From: Rutpela maculata
Taxonomy: Eukaryota; Arthropoda; Insecta; Coleoptera; Cerambycidae
NCBI GenBank assembly: GCA_936432065.2
Contig: OW386294.2
Location: 53,038,945 to 53,102,944 of the forward strand
Reading direction: 5' to 3'
Length of the DNA: 64,000 nt
Position 1 is the stretch's first letter. Each line of letters starts with the position of its first letter. Below, one piece after another: positions 44,529 to 55,105 of this stretch. The notes under the pieces were generated by a model. That model saw only the letters and a program-made list of their open reading frames with translations, was not told where the DNA came from and did not search any database. Both the position numbers and the translations under genes were made by a program.

Positions 44529-45057
44529 CCAAATGAAGCCAAAGAAAGTACTAACTTGATTGCATTTAAACAAAAGTTATTGCAACATGTTAAAAGTTCT
44601 TAGCATGACACCCATGCACATTATACACATTTTTATTTTTATTTCATTATTGTTTTTATTATCTTATTCTCTTTCTCTTTCATACTGTCTACTAGTTTTT
44701 AGGTATATTTTGTTGGTGCTTTTAAATGTAAGATATCGTTATCAAATTGTTATATATTGTGAATGTGTCGAAGACATGCATTAAGGTTTGTCCTATTTAA
44801 TAAAGATTTTTATTATAAAAATTGTTCTGGTTTCCGTATAAATACCAGATATATACCTTTCTGAATTACGTTATATATGCGTGAAAACGTCCGTGTGATA
44901 AACGTATACTGTCGGCACAAGATAAACTGTTAAAAACTGTGTAATAAAATGGGATATATACCGTTCTGATTATACTTTAAATGTACGTCAAAATGTCCCC
45001 ACGATAAACGTATACTAATAGTATACAAAAAAAGATTAACTGCGATATAACAAACTA

Positions 45058-45345
45058 CACAGGTTTACAAAAAAAAGTTTTGATCTGGGAATGGGACCTA
45101 TCATTTCCTACGTATTTTGACACGCTGAAACGAATTCGTTGAAAAAAAAATTATCCACCGCGTAGATTTCGAATAAATCCCGGTTTTTATTGCCAAAAAA
45201 ACGTATTTTGACGATAAAAACCGAGAGTTACTCGAAATCTAGGCGGTAAAAAATTTTTTAAATTGAAAATTCGGATTCAGCACACAAAAATACATAAGGA
45301 ATGATAGGTTTAGTCCTTGGAACAGATTTTTATTTTGTAGACCTG
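45058..45345. repeat. Foldback unit 1 of a palindromic array
   Basis: The left arm (CACAGGTTTACAAAA, GGACCTATCATTTCC) and right arm (GGAATGATAGGTTTAGTCC, TTTGTAGACCTGTG) are inverted around TCGAATAAATCCCGGTTTTT and its inverse. The unit is about 290 bp. A half unit follows at 45346-45404. Confidence 0.8.
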
Positions 45346-45404
45346 TGCACAGATCTACAAGAAAAAATTTCTGTTCCAAGGACTAAACCTATCATTCCTT
45401 ATTA

Positions 45405-46403
45405 GAGGAGCGAAAAAGAGGTAAAATTGTGTCGTTTTTTTTATGAGCTTAGAACAAGATCAGACACAGTGGGTATTACCAACATCATTTTACACATAAA
45501 AACACAAAATACGACATTTTTTAGTGGTCACAGATATTCTTATTTAAAAAAAGTGTAAAATTTAATTTTTTTTTTAAATCATGTTTTTTTGTACATCCAT
45601 TGCCATATCTCAAAAATGAATTGAGCTATCGATGTGAACTTTTTTTTGTTAGAAAACACACTTAAGCGCTTCTCTCTATTCATATGATTGCTAATAAAAA
45701 AAATGTGAACATGCCAAAAACGTAGATGACCCTGAAAGTTTAGAGAATACGCCATCAAATTTTCACTAAGCGAGGAACTTTTTTGTTTTTGAAAATTTTG
45801 TGTAACATGCTGTGAAGAAAATGAAGTCAATAGACTAAAAAAGTTTTTAGAAAAAAAATATTTTCATTATTAGCAATAGTTTGCTAGTTACGAATTTTTT
45901 AGTATGGAGGAATTGTCGAAGCGTACGCGCACCGTACTTAAGAATAATATTGTGTGTAACGGAACCTTTCATTATTACTTTTTTATGTTTAGGACTGTTT
46001 TATCACGTTTTAGGATCTGAAAGGATAACTTATTTTTTCCAGTAGCACATTAAGGACTAAGGTTGAAGGCAAAAAGGAATTAAAAATCTTAAATGGAGTA
46101 TGCATTGCATTGGGATCTCGGAAACGGTGAAAAATAATATTGTAGTAAAATGGGAAAAATGTTGCGCAACTAGGAGGCTAATAAAATCCCATAAACAGAA
46201 GTTTAGGAAAAGTAATAATTTTGTGTTTTGATAAAAAGTAAACTATCGAGTTTTCCTTTTTTTGCGTTATTATTGGAGCTAAATAAAAAAAGACAGTTTT
46301 TTAAAGCACGTGGCAATCTTAATATTTGTATCCGACATTTCCTGTGTCAGAGTCCCTATCCGAAATTCCCATGCATTGCATTTTTACCCTAGATCCACAC
46401 AAT
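45405..46403. repeat. Left arm of a long inverted repeat pair (partner near 48090-48450)
   Basis: ACGACATTTTTTAGTGGTCA near 45510, AAATCATGTTTTTTTG near 45577 and CACTTAAGCGCTTCT near 45660 recur inverted around 48440, 48370 and 48280. A related pair lies inside the hAT element at 60830-63099. No gene is recognised; the 83-aa frame here is part of the repeat. Confidence 0.65.
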
Positions 46404-46995
46404 AACACAGGTCTACAAAAAAAAAATTCTGCTCCAAGGACTAAACCTATCATGCCTTAAGTATTTTTGTGTGCTGAATCCGAATTTTCCAGTTGGATTT
46501 CGAGCGAACGTCAAAAATTGTAAAAAAAAACGTATTTTGACGATAAAAACCGGGATTTACTCGAAATCTATGCGGTAAAAAAAATTTAAATTGAAAATTC
46601 GGATTCAGCACACAAAAATACATAGGGAAATGATAGGTTTAGTCCTTGGAACAGAACTTTTTTTCTTGTAGATCTATGCAGAGGTGCACTTTGTACACAG
46701 GTCTACAAAAAAAGAAATTCTGTTCCAATGACTAAAGCTATCAATCCTTATGTATTTTTGTATGCTGAATCCGAATTTTCAATTTAAAAAAATATTTACC
46801 TCGTAGATTTCGAGTAAATCCCGGTTTTTATCATCAAAATACGGTTTTTTGACAATAAAAACCGGGATTTACTCGAAATCTACACGGTAGAAAATTTTTT
46901 TAATTGAAAATTCAGATTCAGCACACAAAAATACTTAAGGCATGATAGGTTTAGTCCTTGGAGCAGAATTTTTTTTTTTTTTTTGTAGACCTGTG
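46404..46995. repeat. Foldback units 2 and 3 of the palindromic array
   Basis: Unit 2 (46404-46680) and unit 3 (46697-46995) each start CACAGGTCTACAAAAA and end with the inverted copy. Each contains AAGGACTAAACCTATCA-type arms, TATTTTTGTGTGCTGAATCC and a central ATTTACTCGAAATCTA. They match unit 1 closely. Confidence 0.8.
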
Positions 46996-47253
46996 AATTG
47001 AGTAAACGTGTTATTTTCGCCTAAATTAGGTAACAAAAACTCTAAACCCTGTTTCCATGGCTTGTGCACAAGTTTATCGTTTTCCTCTATTACTACGCCA
47101 CATAAAATTCACTCCATTTTACAATGAAACTTAGATTGCTTTTTTACCTTAAATATTTTTTAAGCAGATAATCGACGCACAATTCGCACAATGACCATAC
47201 GTTCTACAATATAATACAAATGGTAATAAGAGAAAGAATATCGTTACACATTT

Positions 47254-47911
47254 TACTTCCACATCCAGTGGAAATATAGTATGGACAAAAATCTTTTTGA
47301 AAATTTTTATTGTCCAAATAGGCTTAGAATGTCATGAAACGTCGAGATTTTAAATTTGAGAGAGAGAAAAAATTCTGTCTGTCGGTCTGTCTGTAACTTT
47401 TTTTGTGTGCACGATTACTCTGAAACCGTTTAAGATATTGACTTGAAATTTGGTACACGTACCATGTATTTTAACGAGATCTGGAACTAGATTATTCCGT
47501 TAAAGGGTTCGGGGTAAATGGAGGTAAATTGGCAAATCAAGCAAGTAAGAGTCCATAAAACTGGTATTTAGTATATATAAGAGAAGCTAAGCTCTCAAAT
47601 TTTTTTTTGGCATTAACCACCTCCATTACCAACTCCCACCCCATTATTCAAGGGGGCGAAAAAAATAAAATTGTCATTTAGTGTGTGTACAAGCACCAAA
47701 GGCCTCAAAATTTGTTTTACTTTATCCACCACTACTACCACTCCCCTTCCACCACCCTCAGCCCCACTACCGATGTGGCATATCGTTTTATAGGTTTTTG
47801 GGGTAGACGATTTCAAATATTATATTATTAAAGTTCCATAAAAAATTATTTCCGCATTCAAATTGTTTTCGTTCTGAGAGACTTGGATAGAAGATCTGGA
47901 TGTGGAAGTAG
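47254..47911 (+). repeat. Full ACTTCCACATCC-ended TIR element
   Basis: The ends are TACTTCCACATCCAG and CTGGATGTGGAAGTA. It is the best complete copy of the repeat split at 1211/7649 and present inverted at 24808-25481. The downstream GTGATTCCTTGGGCAGCG is also shared with the upstream side of the 24808 copy. The 67-aa frame inside is not protein-like. Confidence 0.8.
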
Positions 47912-48089
47912 TGATTCCTTGGGCAGCGTTTTGTAATTTGACCTTCGACGAAAACGAATAACGTTGATAGTACACCGCCCTGGGACTAGTTAGTTTTAAT
48001 GGACGCGGGCGTATTAATACTCAATTTCTGCAATTCGCGCGCTCTAAAAAAAATCACTGTACCTAAACTATAAAAGACACAGTAAAAAT

Positions 48090-48450
48090 TATGCTATCAA
48101 AAACTTTTTGGGTCTTTTGGCTTTATTTTCTTCGCAGCATGTTATACAAAATTTCCAAAAACAAAAAAGTTTGTAGCTTAGTGAAAATTTGACTGCGTAT
48201 TTTCTGAACTTTCAAGGTTATCTAAGTTTTTAACAAGCTTAAAAATGTTTTAATTAACAATACTATACACAGATAGAAGCGCTTAAGTGTGTGTTTTATA
48301 ACAAAAAAAAGTTCATGTGGATAGCTCCATTCGCTTTTGAGTTATGGCATTAGATGTTCAAAAAAACATGATTAAAAAAAAAATTCACACCTTTTTAAAA
48401 ATAACAATGTCCGTGACCACTAAAAAATGTCGTATTTCATGATTTCTAAT
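48090..48450. repeat. Right arm of the long inverted repeat pair
   Basis: This is the inverted partner of 45490-45840, with ATAACAATGTCCGTGACCAC and AAAAAATGTCGTATTTCAT. The arms carry many mismatches, so the pair is old. Confidence 0.65.
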
Positions 48451-48529
48451 GAACAACTACTTAACGAAATGATATATATCTCAGTGTGTTCTAAGATTAA
48501 AAAAAAAACTCGAGAAGGAAGCGACTTTT

Positions 48530-49145
48530 CCCCTGTTTTTTACTCCACTAATAGTCCTCCTCGACCATCAGAACAAAGTGATGTTTGTAATCGAATTCTC
48601 GGCACTGCTGAGACAAACATCGCTTTGAAGGAGGGGGAAAAACGGACCAAATATCGTGATCTCGGATCTCCGGCATGAGCTCCAAGTGCTGTACCCAGAC
48701 TACTCGGTCAAGATGGTCGTCCTAATAATCGGCATATTCGGAGGGATGAAGCCTTCGTTGCTCTCAGAATTGAAGATTATACCGGCCTGTCAGAATTCGG
48801 CAGAATGGTTGGCAGGCCAGATGCAGAAGGCGGTTATCTTGGGGTCCCTACGTCTACTTAGGGCACACGATTTAGGTATTTACAGTCACTATCTCCACAG
48901 GTCGTGGAGAGTGGCTGTAAGGAATTTGCCGGCGCGGCTACCGTGAGGTGTCGGAGGCCACGGAAGTCCTGTCCGGCAGCGGGCTACCCGAAAAAAAAAA
49001 AAAAATCCTCGGTTCATTACGTCTGCTCAGGGCACACGATTCTCGGAAGCAGTCACTTACCCCACGGGGGTGGGGAGTGGCTGCCGGTACTACCGGCTCC
49101 CCTCTGTGAGAGTCGAAGCCACAGAGAAGGGTGACTGGTTTTTAA
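48530..49145 (+). pseudogene. C-terminal fragment of a LINE ORF, R2/R4-like
   Basis: One frame ends EGEKRTKYRDL. The next continues ISDLRHELQVLYPDYSVKMV, then VLIIGIFGGMKPSLLSELK and QKAVILGSLRLLRAHDL, so a frameshift lies near 48660. The pattern V-x-I-I-G-x-x-G-G, then an I-P-A-C region and Q-K-A-V-I-L-G-S-x-R resembles the end of LINE proteins with a restriction-like endonuclease (R2/R4/Dong group). It is 5'-truncated. A 3' UTR with repeated GGGCACACGATT blocks follows to about 49145. Confidence 0.45.
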
Positions 49146-49562
49146 CTTAAAATAATAATAATAATAATAATCTTTATTCATCATTTGTAATGATACAGAT
49201 TATGTATTTATGGTAAGTCAAGAACAGATAAATAAAAAATGGTACAATATTAACAATGAATAAACAAATACAGAGACGAACCCAGCTATTTTTTTTGGGG
49301 GGGGGAAAGCTACAACTAATTTGCCAACTGCCCATTTTTTTTACAACTTATATTTCCTTATGTTTTTTTTTATTTCAGACTTAATCTATAAGTAGCCTAG
49401 CGATACAAATATTATGCAAAAGAAGTTTAACTAAACTATATGATGTAGGCGCTAGATCTTAGTTGACCCCGCGCTCTCCTTCGTCTAAAAGCTACTGGAT
49501 GAGGTAACCGTTATAGTTTAATGACCGTGGAGAAAAACAAGATATAGTTTGTACCAACGATA

Positions 49563-49718
49563 ATAGGGTCTACACACGATCCAGCGGCAGGGACCCGACA
49601 TTGTCGGTACGCTTTGAAGATAATTGGAATTCTAGCGGACCAGTTCACTTTTACGAATGAGTTCAAAGCATGCCGACATGGCTGGGTCCCTGCCGCTGGA
49701 TCGTGTGTAGACCCCTTA
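49563..49718 (+). repeat. Complete CACACGATCCAGCGGC foldback MITE
   Basis: GGGTCTACACACGATCCAGC at the left is inverted at the right (GCTGGATCGTGTGTAGACCC), with arms of about 35 bp. The interior matches 24363-24490. Confidence 0.88.
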
Positions 49719-50130
49719 ATCCAGCGATATAAAAAAGTTCGCAAAAAAACGTAAAGGGTACCGACCTGTATCAATTTCAGTCTATTTACATAAAAGGCCA
49801 TAAAAGTGTTCGGCTTCTTTATTATCATCACAAAAAAAATGGTCACATATTTCCGAACAAAAATGTAGGCCACTCCCACTGCATATAATTGGTTTAAATT
49901 TTCTCTACCAGAATTATGATAGGTTGGTGGTCAACGTGGACTAGCATTGTCAAATTGGACCGGCGGGCGGTACACTAACTAGAAGCGGTCGGCATCCTTT
50001 ATGCTTTTTTGTATCGATGAAATATTTGTGGAATACACTATACAATACGATTACGCGCAAGTCGGGGCGCAAGCTCGTGAACGTCCGCGCTAGTATGGCT
50101 ACCGGCCACTTCCCACTTCACATTGTGATA

Positions 50131-50265
50131 CGGCAGGGAGCCAGCCTTGTCGGCATGCTTTGAACTCATTCGTAAAAGTTAACTGGTCCGCTGGAATTCC
50201 AATTATCTTCAAAGCGTACCAACAATGTCGGGTCCCAGCAGTTGGATCGTCTGTAGACCTCTTTA
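50131..50265 (-). repeat. Inverted copy of the CACACGATCCAGCGGC MITE
   Basis: It reads GGCATGCTTTGAACTCATTC, then TCCAATTATCTTCAAAGCG, ending GTTGGATCGTCTGTAGACC. Compared with 49563-49718 it is inverted and has point changes in the right arm. Confidence 0.85.
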
Positions 50266-51062
50266 ATAGTTCCAGAATCTGATTCAGTGTCCTCTATAAG
50301 AATTTAATATTTTAACAATTTCTGACCGACAACAATTTGTTATTATTATTATCTCTCGTTGAGAGGTTGGTAACTGATATTATTGATACTCAGTATAAAC
50401 CAACAACCAACGACTTTATAGCTAGGACAAAGCATTGTATTGATAAAGGCAAAAAGGAGTAATATTCTAATATTTCTAATGTAAGACAGTCTTTGAGAAT
50501 TGTATGCTCTGGCCGTGCCGTCTACTGGGTCGAACGTCGAATTTCCGCGAGTTGACGAGTTTATTTTGTTGGCCCGTCGCGTAGGCCCGTCGGCGTTGTG
50601 CGTTGTCCGTCGACTATTCGGTGGCTCTCACATCAGTCACATCTAGTCATAAACAATATCAATTAAAATTATTTATAAAAAAATGGTCATAGTAACAGTG
50701 TCATTTAATTTTTATCAACACATTATTCGTTTTTTTTGCAATTATACCCAATAAAGATTTTTTTACATTTTTGGTGATTTTCCCAACTCAATCAACATTG
50801 GGGGGGGAGCGTACCCCCCCATAACCCCCCGTGGGTTCGTCCCTGAACAAATAACAACAAGATAAAAAACAACACGTATACAAGGGCACACATATAAAAG
50901 AAAGATAAATATAATTGTCAAAAGTTAAAAAGAATGAACCATTAATAATAGTAATTAAAAAAACAGACTGAACTATATAGTAGTTTATATAATATCGTTT
51001 AAAAATTCTTCAATAGTATAATATCCTTTTTGTACAAGAATTTTTTTAATAGTAATTTTAAA

Positions 51063-51800
51063 AGACCCCGGAACAAAATCCGTGAAAATGTTGATTCGGG
51101 GAATCGGCTGAAATTTTGGTATTTTGTAGTTCAAAAGTTCTTATCAGATCGAGTCAATCCTATGGACAGTTTTTGAGATACAGCTTGTCAAAGTTAGGTA
51201 ATTTGCGTCATTTTAGACATTTAAGAACTTTTTACTCTTAAACTATTAACTTTACCAAAAAATTGCAAGGGCTAATATATTTTTGCTCAAGTCCAATAAA
51301 GCTCAAGAATTTTTTTCAGATTTTTTTTTATCAATTTTTAGGTTAGATAAAATATATATGTCATATTTTGGCATGCATGGAGCGAAAACCACTCATAGGA
51401 TCGACTCAGTGCAATAGGAATTTTTGTTCAGCGTGACTTTAACTACAAAATAGCAAAGTTTCAGCCAATCCCACCGAAGTATGCCAAAATATGACATGTA
51501 TATATTTTACATAACCTAAAAATTGAAAAAAAATTCTGAAAAAAATTCTTGAGCTTTATTGGACTTTAACAAAAATATTTCGACCCTTGCAGTTTTTTGC
51601 TAAAGTTAATAGTTTAAGAATAAAAAGTTCTTGAGTGTCTAAAATGACGCAAATTACCTAACTTTGACAAGCTGTATCTCAAAAACTGTCCATAGGATTG
51701 ACTCGATGTGATAAGGAATTTTGATCAGCATAACTTAAACCACAAAATATCAGCCGATTCCACCTAATCAACATTTTCATGGGTTTTGTTCCGGGGTCCT
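51063..51800. repeat. Foldback element with GACCCCGGAACAAAA ends
   Basis: The left end (AGACCCCGGAACAAAATCC) is inverted at the right (GGTTTTGTTCCGGGGTCC). Further inverted pairs (TTTGAGATACAGCTTGTCAA, GACGCAAATTACCTAAC) run almost to the centre, so most of it is one long hairpin. It interrupts the LINE between NIQNMDIGK and the KITIKKIL region. Confidence 0.85.
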
Positions 51801-53222
51801 TTGCCGATGTCCATATTTTGGATATTACTTGGCAGTTTGTTATATAATGTAATAGAATTATATTGAAGGGATTCTTTGAAAGTCGATGTCCTATGTAGGG
51901 GGATTGTTAAAGTATTCTTGTTTCGAGTATTATACAAATCATGTTCAGATAGACTCTTAAAAGTATCCATATTTTTTTTCGTATTAAGTAAACATTTATA
52001 AATATAGATACAAGGCATCGTCAAGATTTGTTTGTTTATAAAACTAGCTTTGCAGCTTTCTCTGCAGCTTTCTCTGCAGTCTAAGTTGAATATTAGTCTC
52101 AATATTCGTTTTTGTAAAATAAATACTCTCCTGGCATAGGATGATATACCCACAGTGACATGTGTGAGTAGGCTAAAGCATAGTACACACTAGTGAGTCC
52201 TACTTCATTCATATCTTTTAGTTGGAGTAATGCAAAGTAAGCTTGATTTAGCTTTCTGCATACATGATTAGTATGCTGTTCCCAAGATAAATTGCTGTTT
52301 ACAAGGGTGCCAAGAAATTTCGAGCAATCACTTAAAACTATTCCAGGTAAAGTAATCGTACGTCTTAGGTTAAAATTTAAAAATATGGTTTTATTCACAT
52401 TCAGCATTAGTCTGTTTCGATCGCACCAAGTACTCATCTCATTTAATACAGTATGAACTTTTTCAGATAGTTCTTCAGGGCTATCAGCAGTTACCGTAAT
52501 GGTTGTGTCATCTGCATACATGATGGTGAAGCCATTTTTGATAAAATCTGGGAGATTGTTAATGTAAATTAAAAACAGTAGTGGGCCTAAAATAGATCTT
52601 TGAGGAACTCCCAAAAGAATATAAAAAATCTTTGATTGCATTTCATTGCATTTTACACGAAGAGATTTGTTTTGCATGAATGAAACGAGACACTCCAGTA
52701 ATTTACCTCTTATACCAATAGCCTGCAGCTTATCAGCTAAGATATCTTTATTGACAGAGTCGAAAGCTTTTGAACTGTCACAATATATTTGCCATTATCT
52801 AATTCTTTATAAATAAAATCAAACAATTTAGAAGAAGCACTCTCTACCGATCTATCCTTTCTGAAGCCATGTTGGGAATCTGTTAATACATCATATTTTT
52901 CTAAGAATATTGTTACTCTATTACTGATAATATGTTCAAAAATTTTAGATATTACATTCAGTAATGATATTTGACGATAATTTTCCAGATCAAGTTCACA
53001 GCCTTTTTTAAATACTGGAATAACGGACGATGTTTTTAGTGCATCAGGGAAGTGGCCATTTGAGATTGATTTATTAAATAGGTATAACAAGGGATCAATT
53101 ATATTTGATGATATACTTTTGATTATTTGTATGGTTAAGCCATCCAAGCCTGACGACTTTTTGTTTTTGAGATTATTTATGGCTTCACTTAGTTCTGATT
53201 TTGTAATGTCATAGAAAAACAT
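51801..53222 (-). pseudogene. LINE ORF2 reverse transcriptase fragments
   Basis: 53222-52737: RT fingers/palm (KKSSGLDGL, SVIPVFKKG, YRQISLLNVISKIFE, QHGFRKDRS). 52677-52099: palm and thumb (LGVPQRSILGPLLFLIYIN, MYADDTTIT, then LMLNVNKTIF). 52153-51801: C-terminal domain (LQKRILRLIFNLDCRES, then YNSITLYNKLPSNIQNMD). Two frame changes separate the parts. YADD is intact. The endonuclease is missing. Confidence 0.85.
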
Positions 53223-53257
53223 TTTCAGATACTGTAGGCGGTAATGATAAATTATTA

Positions 53258-53399
53258 CAACATCGCGCGTGCCAGCTGGCTGAAATGAAATAACAGAGCT
53301 GGGAAGCTCCGCTCGACGGAGGAATTTACGGCAGCTGTGTTGTCATATCTATCGCGCTACGTAAATGTACATGCCTAATGGGAAATTACACGCACAGTA
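53258..53399. repeat. Truncated copy of the CCGTGCGTGTA MITE
   Basis: TTACAACATCGCGCGTGCC through GGAAATTACACGCAC matches the right four-fifths of 42900-43079. The left TIR is missing, so it is a partial copy next to the truncated 5' end of the LINE. Confidence 0.82.
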
Positions 53400-53672
53400 T
53401 AAAGAAACAAAGAATTCTACTATTTATTTCAAATATATGTAATCTTTATTTTAAAGCTAATACATTTTTAATTTGAAACTATGTATACTTTTCAATGAAG
53501 AATTTGGGTGTCTTAACTTGATTATACTCTATTTAAAATAAATACATGATATTCTCAATTCTTTGATCATATGCATATATTGAAAAAATAATGATATTCT
53601 TGTTTCAGATATATATATAATATTTGTTCCAAGAGTAATGCATTTTTAAGTTGAAATTATGCATAGTTTATA
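53400..53672. other. AT-rich stretch, nothing recognised
   Basis: No frame, inverted repeat or match to another part of the window was noticed. Confidence 0.5.
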
Positions 53673-54174
53673 TAGACTGGCGGTACATGACCAGTCAGGT
53701 GCAACGTTTTTAAAATGCATGCCAATCATATATATGAATGAAATTACCATGAATATGCCAGAAACGCAAATTTTAGGCAATCGTCGCGTGCAGAAGGGTG
53801 TGCAAATCGATTTTTTTTGTTTTATTTTTGTGTTTTTTTTTATTTTAAAATGGATGCCAATAGTGCCAAACGAAAAACCATGAAAAAGAATCCAGCGGAA
53901 ATTCATTGGCATGCAGTTTCCGCGCGCAAAACAACTTTTGATGCGCACATTAAATCGTAAAATTTTTTGGTGTTCTTGATTTTGGATGATTTTGATTTTG
54001 GATTTTTTTTCAAGGCTTTTCGTTTGGCACTATTGGCATCCATTTTAAAATTAAAAAAAAAAAACAAAAAAAAACAATGCAATTTTTGGCATATTCATGG
54101 TAATTTCATTCATATATATGATTGGCATGCATTTTAAAAACGTTGCACCTGACTGGTCATGTACCGCCAGTCTA
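53673..54174. mobile_element. Foldback element with TAGACTGGCGGTACATGACC ends, 502 bp
   Basis: The left arm TAGACTGGCGGTACATGACC, GCAACGTTTTTAAAATGCATG and ATATATGAATGAAATTACCA is repeated inverted to CGCCAGTCTA at the right. Inner pairs (ATGCCAATAGTGCCAAACGA) extend it, giving arms over 200 bp. TA flanks both sides, consistent with a TA target. The frames on both strands are mirror artefacts. Confidence 0.85.
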
Positions 54175-54734
54175 ATATTTACAAAGCGAATGTTTTGATT
54201 TGATTATCCTCATCTCAAATTAAAGAAAAACAAGATTTTGCTTTAGTTTTCACAAATAAGTATATTGTTTCAAACCAAGAAAAATCTCTTCTTTTGAGCA
54301 AATAATACATTCAAATTCCTGAACAAATAGGTACATTCAAAATAAGAATACTTTTTGTGTGTGTGGAAAAAATTCAGCTTGTCTCTAATTACTTCCGACA
54401 TATGGTCATTTTAGCCCTTCATTACTTGGGCTATAAGTCGTAAAACAGAGAAGCGCTCGATTTAATAAAGACGTTCGTCTGCTCGACGAGAACTTGAAAT
54501 ATTAGAATTTTGCTTTTACACCAAAGCTACAGATAATAATTTGGGACACATAAGTAAATTCTCTCGCTGATTAAATTGGATTGGCTGAAGCCTTATTGAA
54601 TACTTCTTGTTAGTTAAATCTTATTAAACAACAGGCATGTGCACTAACTTGCAAACAAAATAGTACACTTTTGAAGTGAATACAATTATTAAAAAATTAT
54701 GATCTAAATTGCCGGCTACTGTGCCAAAGAAAAA

Positions 54735-55105
54735 CCACGAGTAAAATTGGACGCCGGAACTTTTAACTCGAAATAACGCTGCCGTTAGAGTTATGAAAAA
54801 AATGGACATAGACAATTTTATGGAGAATTAAATTTTCTATAAAGAAGTGAGTGATGGCATATTATGTCTATCTTCAATACTGTAGGCGTGAGAGTGATTG
54901 AAAGTTGAATACAATCTTACAGTTGTCCAGAGCGAGACTTTCAACCATCTTCTCGACAAAAGTATTTAATACATATGCCACCACTGACTTTTTTATAGAA
55001 AATTTAATTCTCTATAAAATTACGTCCATTTTTTTTCGTAACCCTAACGTTTTTGGCTGCGTTTCGAGTCAAACGTGCCGGCATCCAATTTTTCGGAGAG
55101 GCTCA
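54735..55105. repeat. Foldback repeat, arms about 125 bp
   Basis: AATTGGACGCCGGAAC, AAAAATGGACATA and AATTAAATTTTCTATAAA are mirrored by TTTATAGAAAATTTAATTC, ACGTCCATTTTTTTTCG and GTGCCGGCATCCAATT. A further partial arm lies near 55465-55510. Confidence 0.7.

Larger units (their letters stand above)
40610..44600 (+). pseudogene. LINE ORF2: endonuclease and RT, broken, catalytic motif altered
   Basis: Endonuclease: ELIYLNAQSL, then FILLSETRV and HTGGVVMYI (40640-40870), later ITDHSIISVK. RT: SGFRAKHSCETAL, VAVFLDFKRAFETID and IGVPQGSVLGPLL (42250-42560). The usual YADD is replaced by LADH at about 42615. The C-terminal part resumes at about 43110 (IIQPHFDYCASI), stops at the hAT insertion (NILPN), and finishes after it (EAKESTNLIAFKQKLLQHVK). 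Many frame breaks. Confidence 0.82.
39420..44820 (+). mobile_element. Decayed CR1-group LINE interrupted by a MITE and a hAT element
   Basis: ORF1 (39456-40577), ORF2 (about 40610-44600) and a 3' end with AATAAAGATTTTTATTAT near 44800 are in order on the + strand. A MITE (42900-43079) and a hAT element (43565-44528) interrupt ORF2. Frameshifts and stops are frequent. Confidence 0.85.
39071..45055. mobile_element. Possible CCCA-ended element (E4) split by a LINE
   Basis: The left end CCCAAGCAACACAGTTTGG at 39071 is followed by AATAAACGTATAAAA. After the LINE that ends near 44820, the words GATAAACGTATACT occur twice (about 44897 and 45002) with GTATAC-type words around them. Shared words on both sides suggest one element interrupted by the LINE. 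The right CCCA end was not found and may be lost to the foldback array starting near 45058. Confidence 0.4.
49271..50845. mobile_element. 1575-bp non-autonomous hAT element
   Basis: The ends CAGAGACGAACCCA and TGGGTTCGTCCCTG are flanked by an exact 8-bp duplication AACAAATA (49263-49270 and 50846-50853). Next to the TIRs lie G- and C-runs. It carries two copies of the CACACGATCCAGCGGC MITE. No transposase is recognised; the 122-aa frame covers one of those MITEs. Confidence 0.92.
49149..53240 (-). mobile_element. CR1-group LINE, 5'-truncated, with two nested insertions
   Basis: The 3' tail (AAT)n at 49149-49172 and 3' UTR are followed by a hAT element (49271-50845), more 3' sequence with IKKILVQKGYYTIEEFLND (about 50990-51060), a foldback (51063-51800), and the ORF2 fragments (51801-53222). 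It meets the R2/R4-like LINE tail to tail. Confidence 0.82.

Noticed and set aside
48904..49134. A second coding frame downstream of the LINE fragment
   Set aside because: It lies in the 3' UTR with repeated GGGCACACGATT blocks and a poly-A run; no domain is visible.
53646..53948. A 100-aa minus-strand gene
   Set aside because: It lies in the arms of the foldback at 53673-54174 and is mirrored on the other strand.
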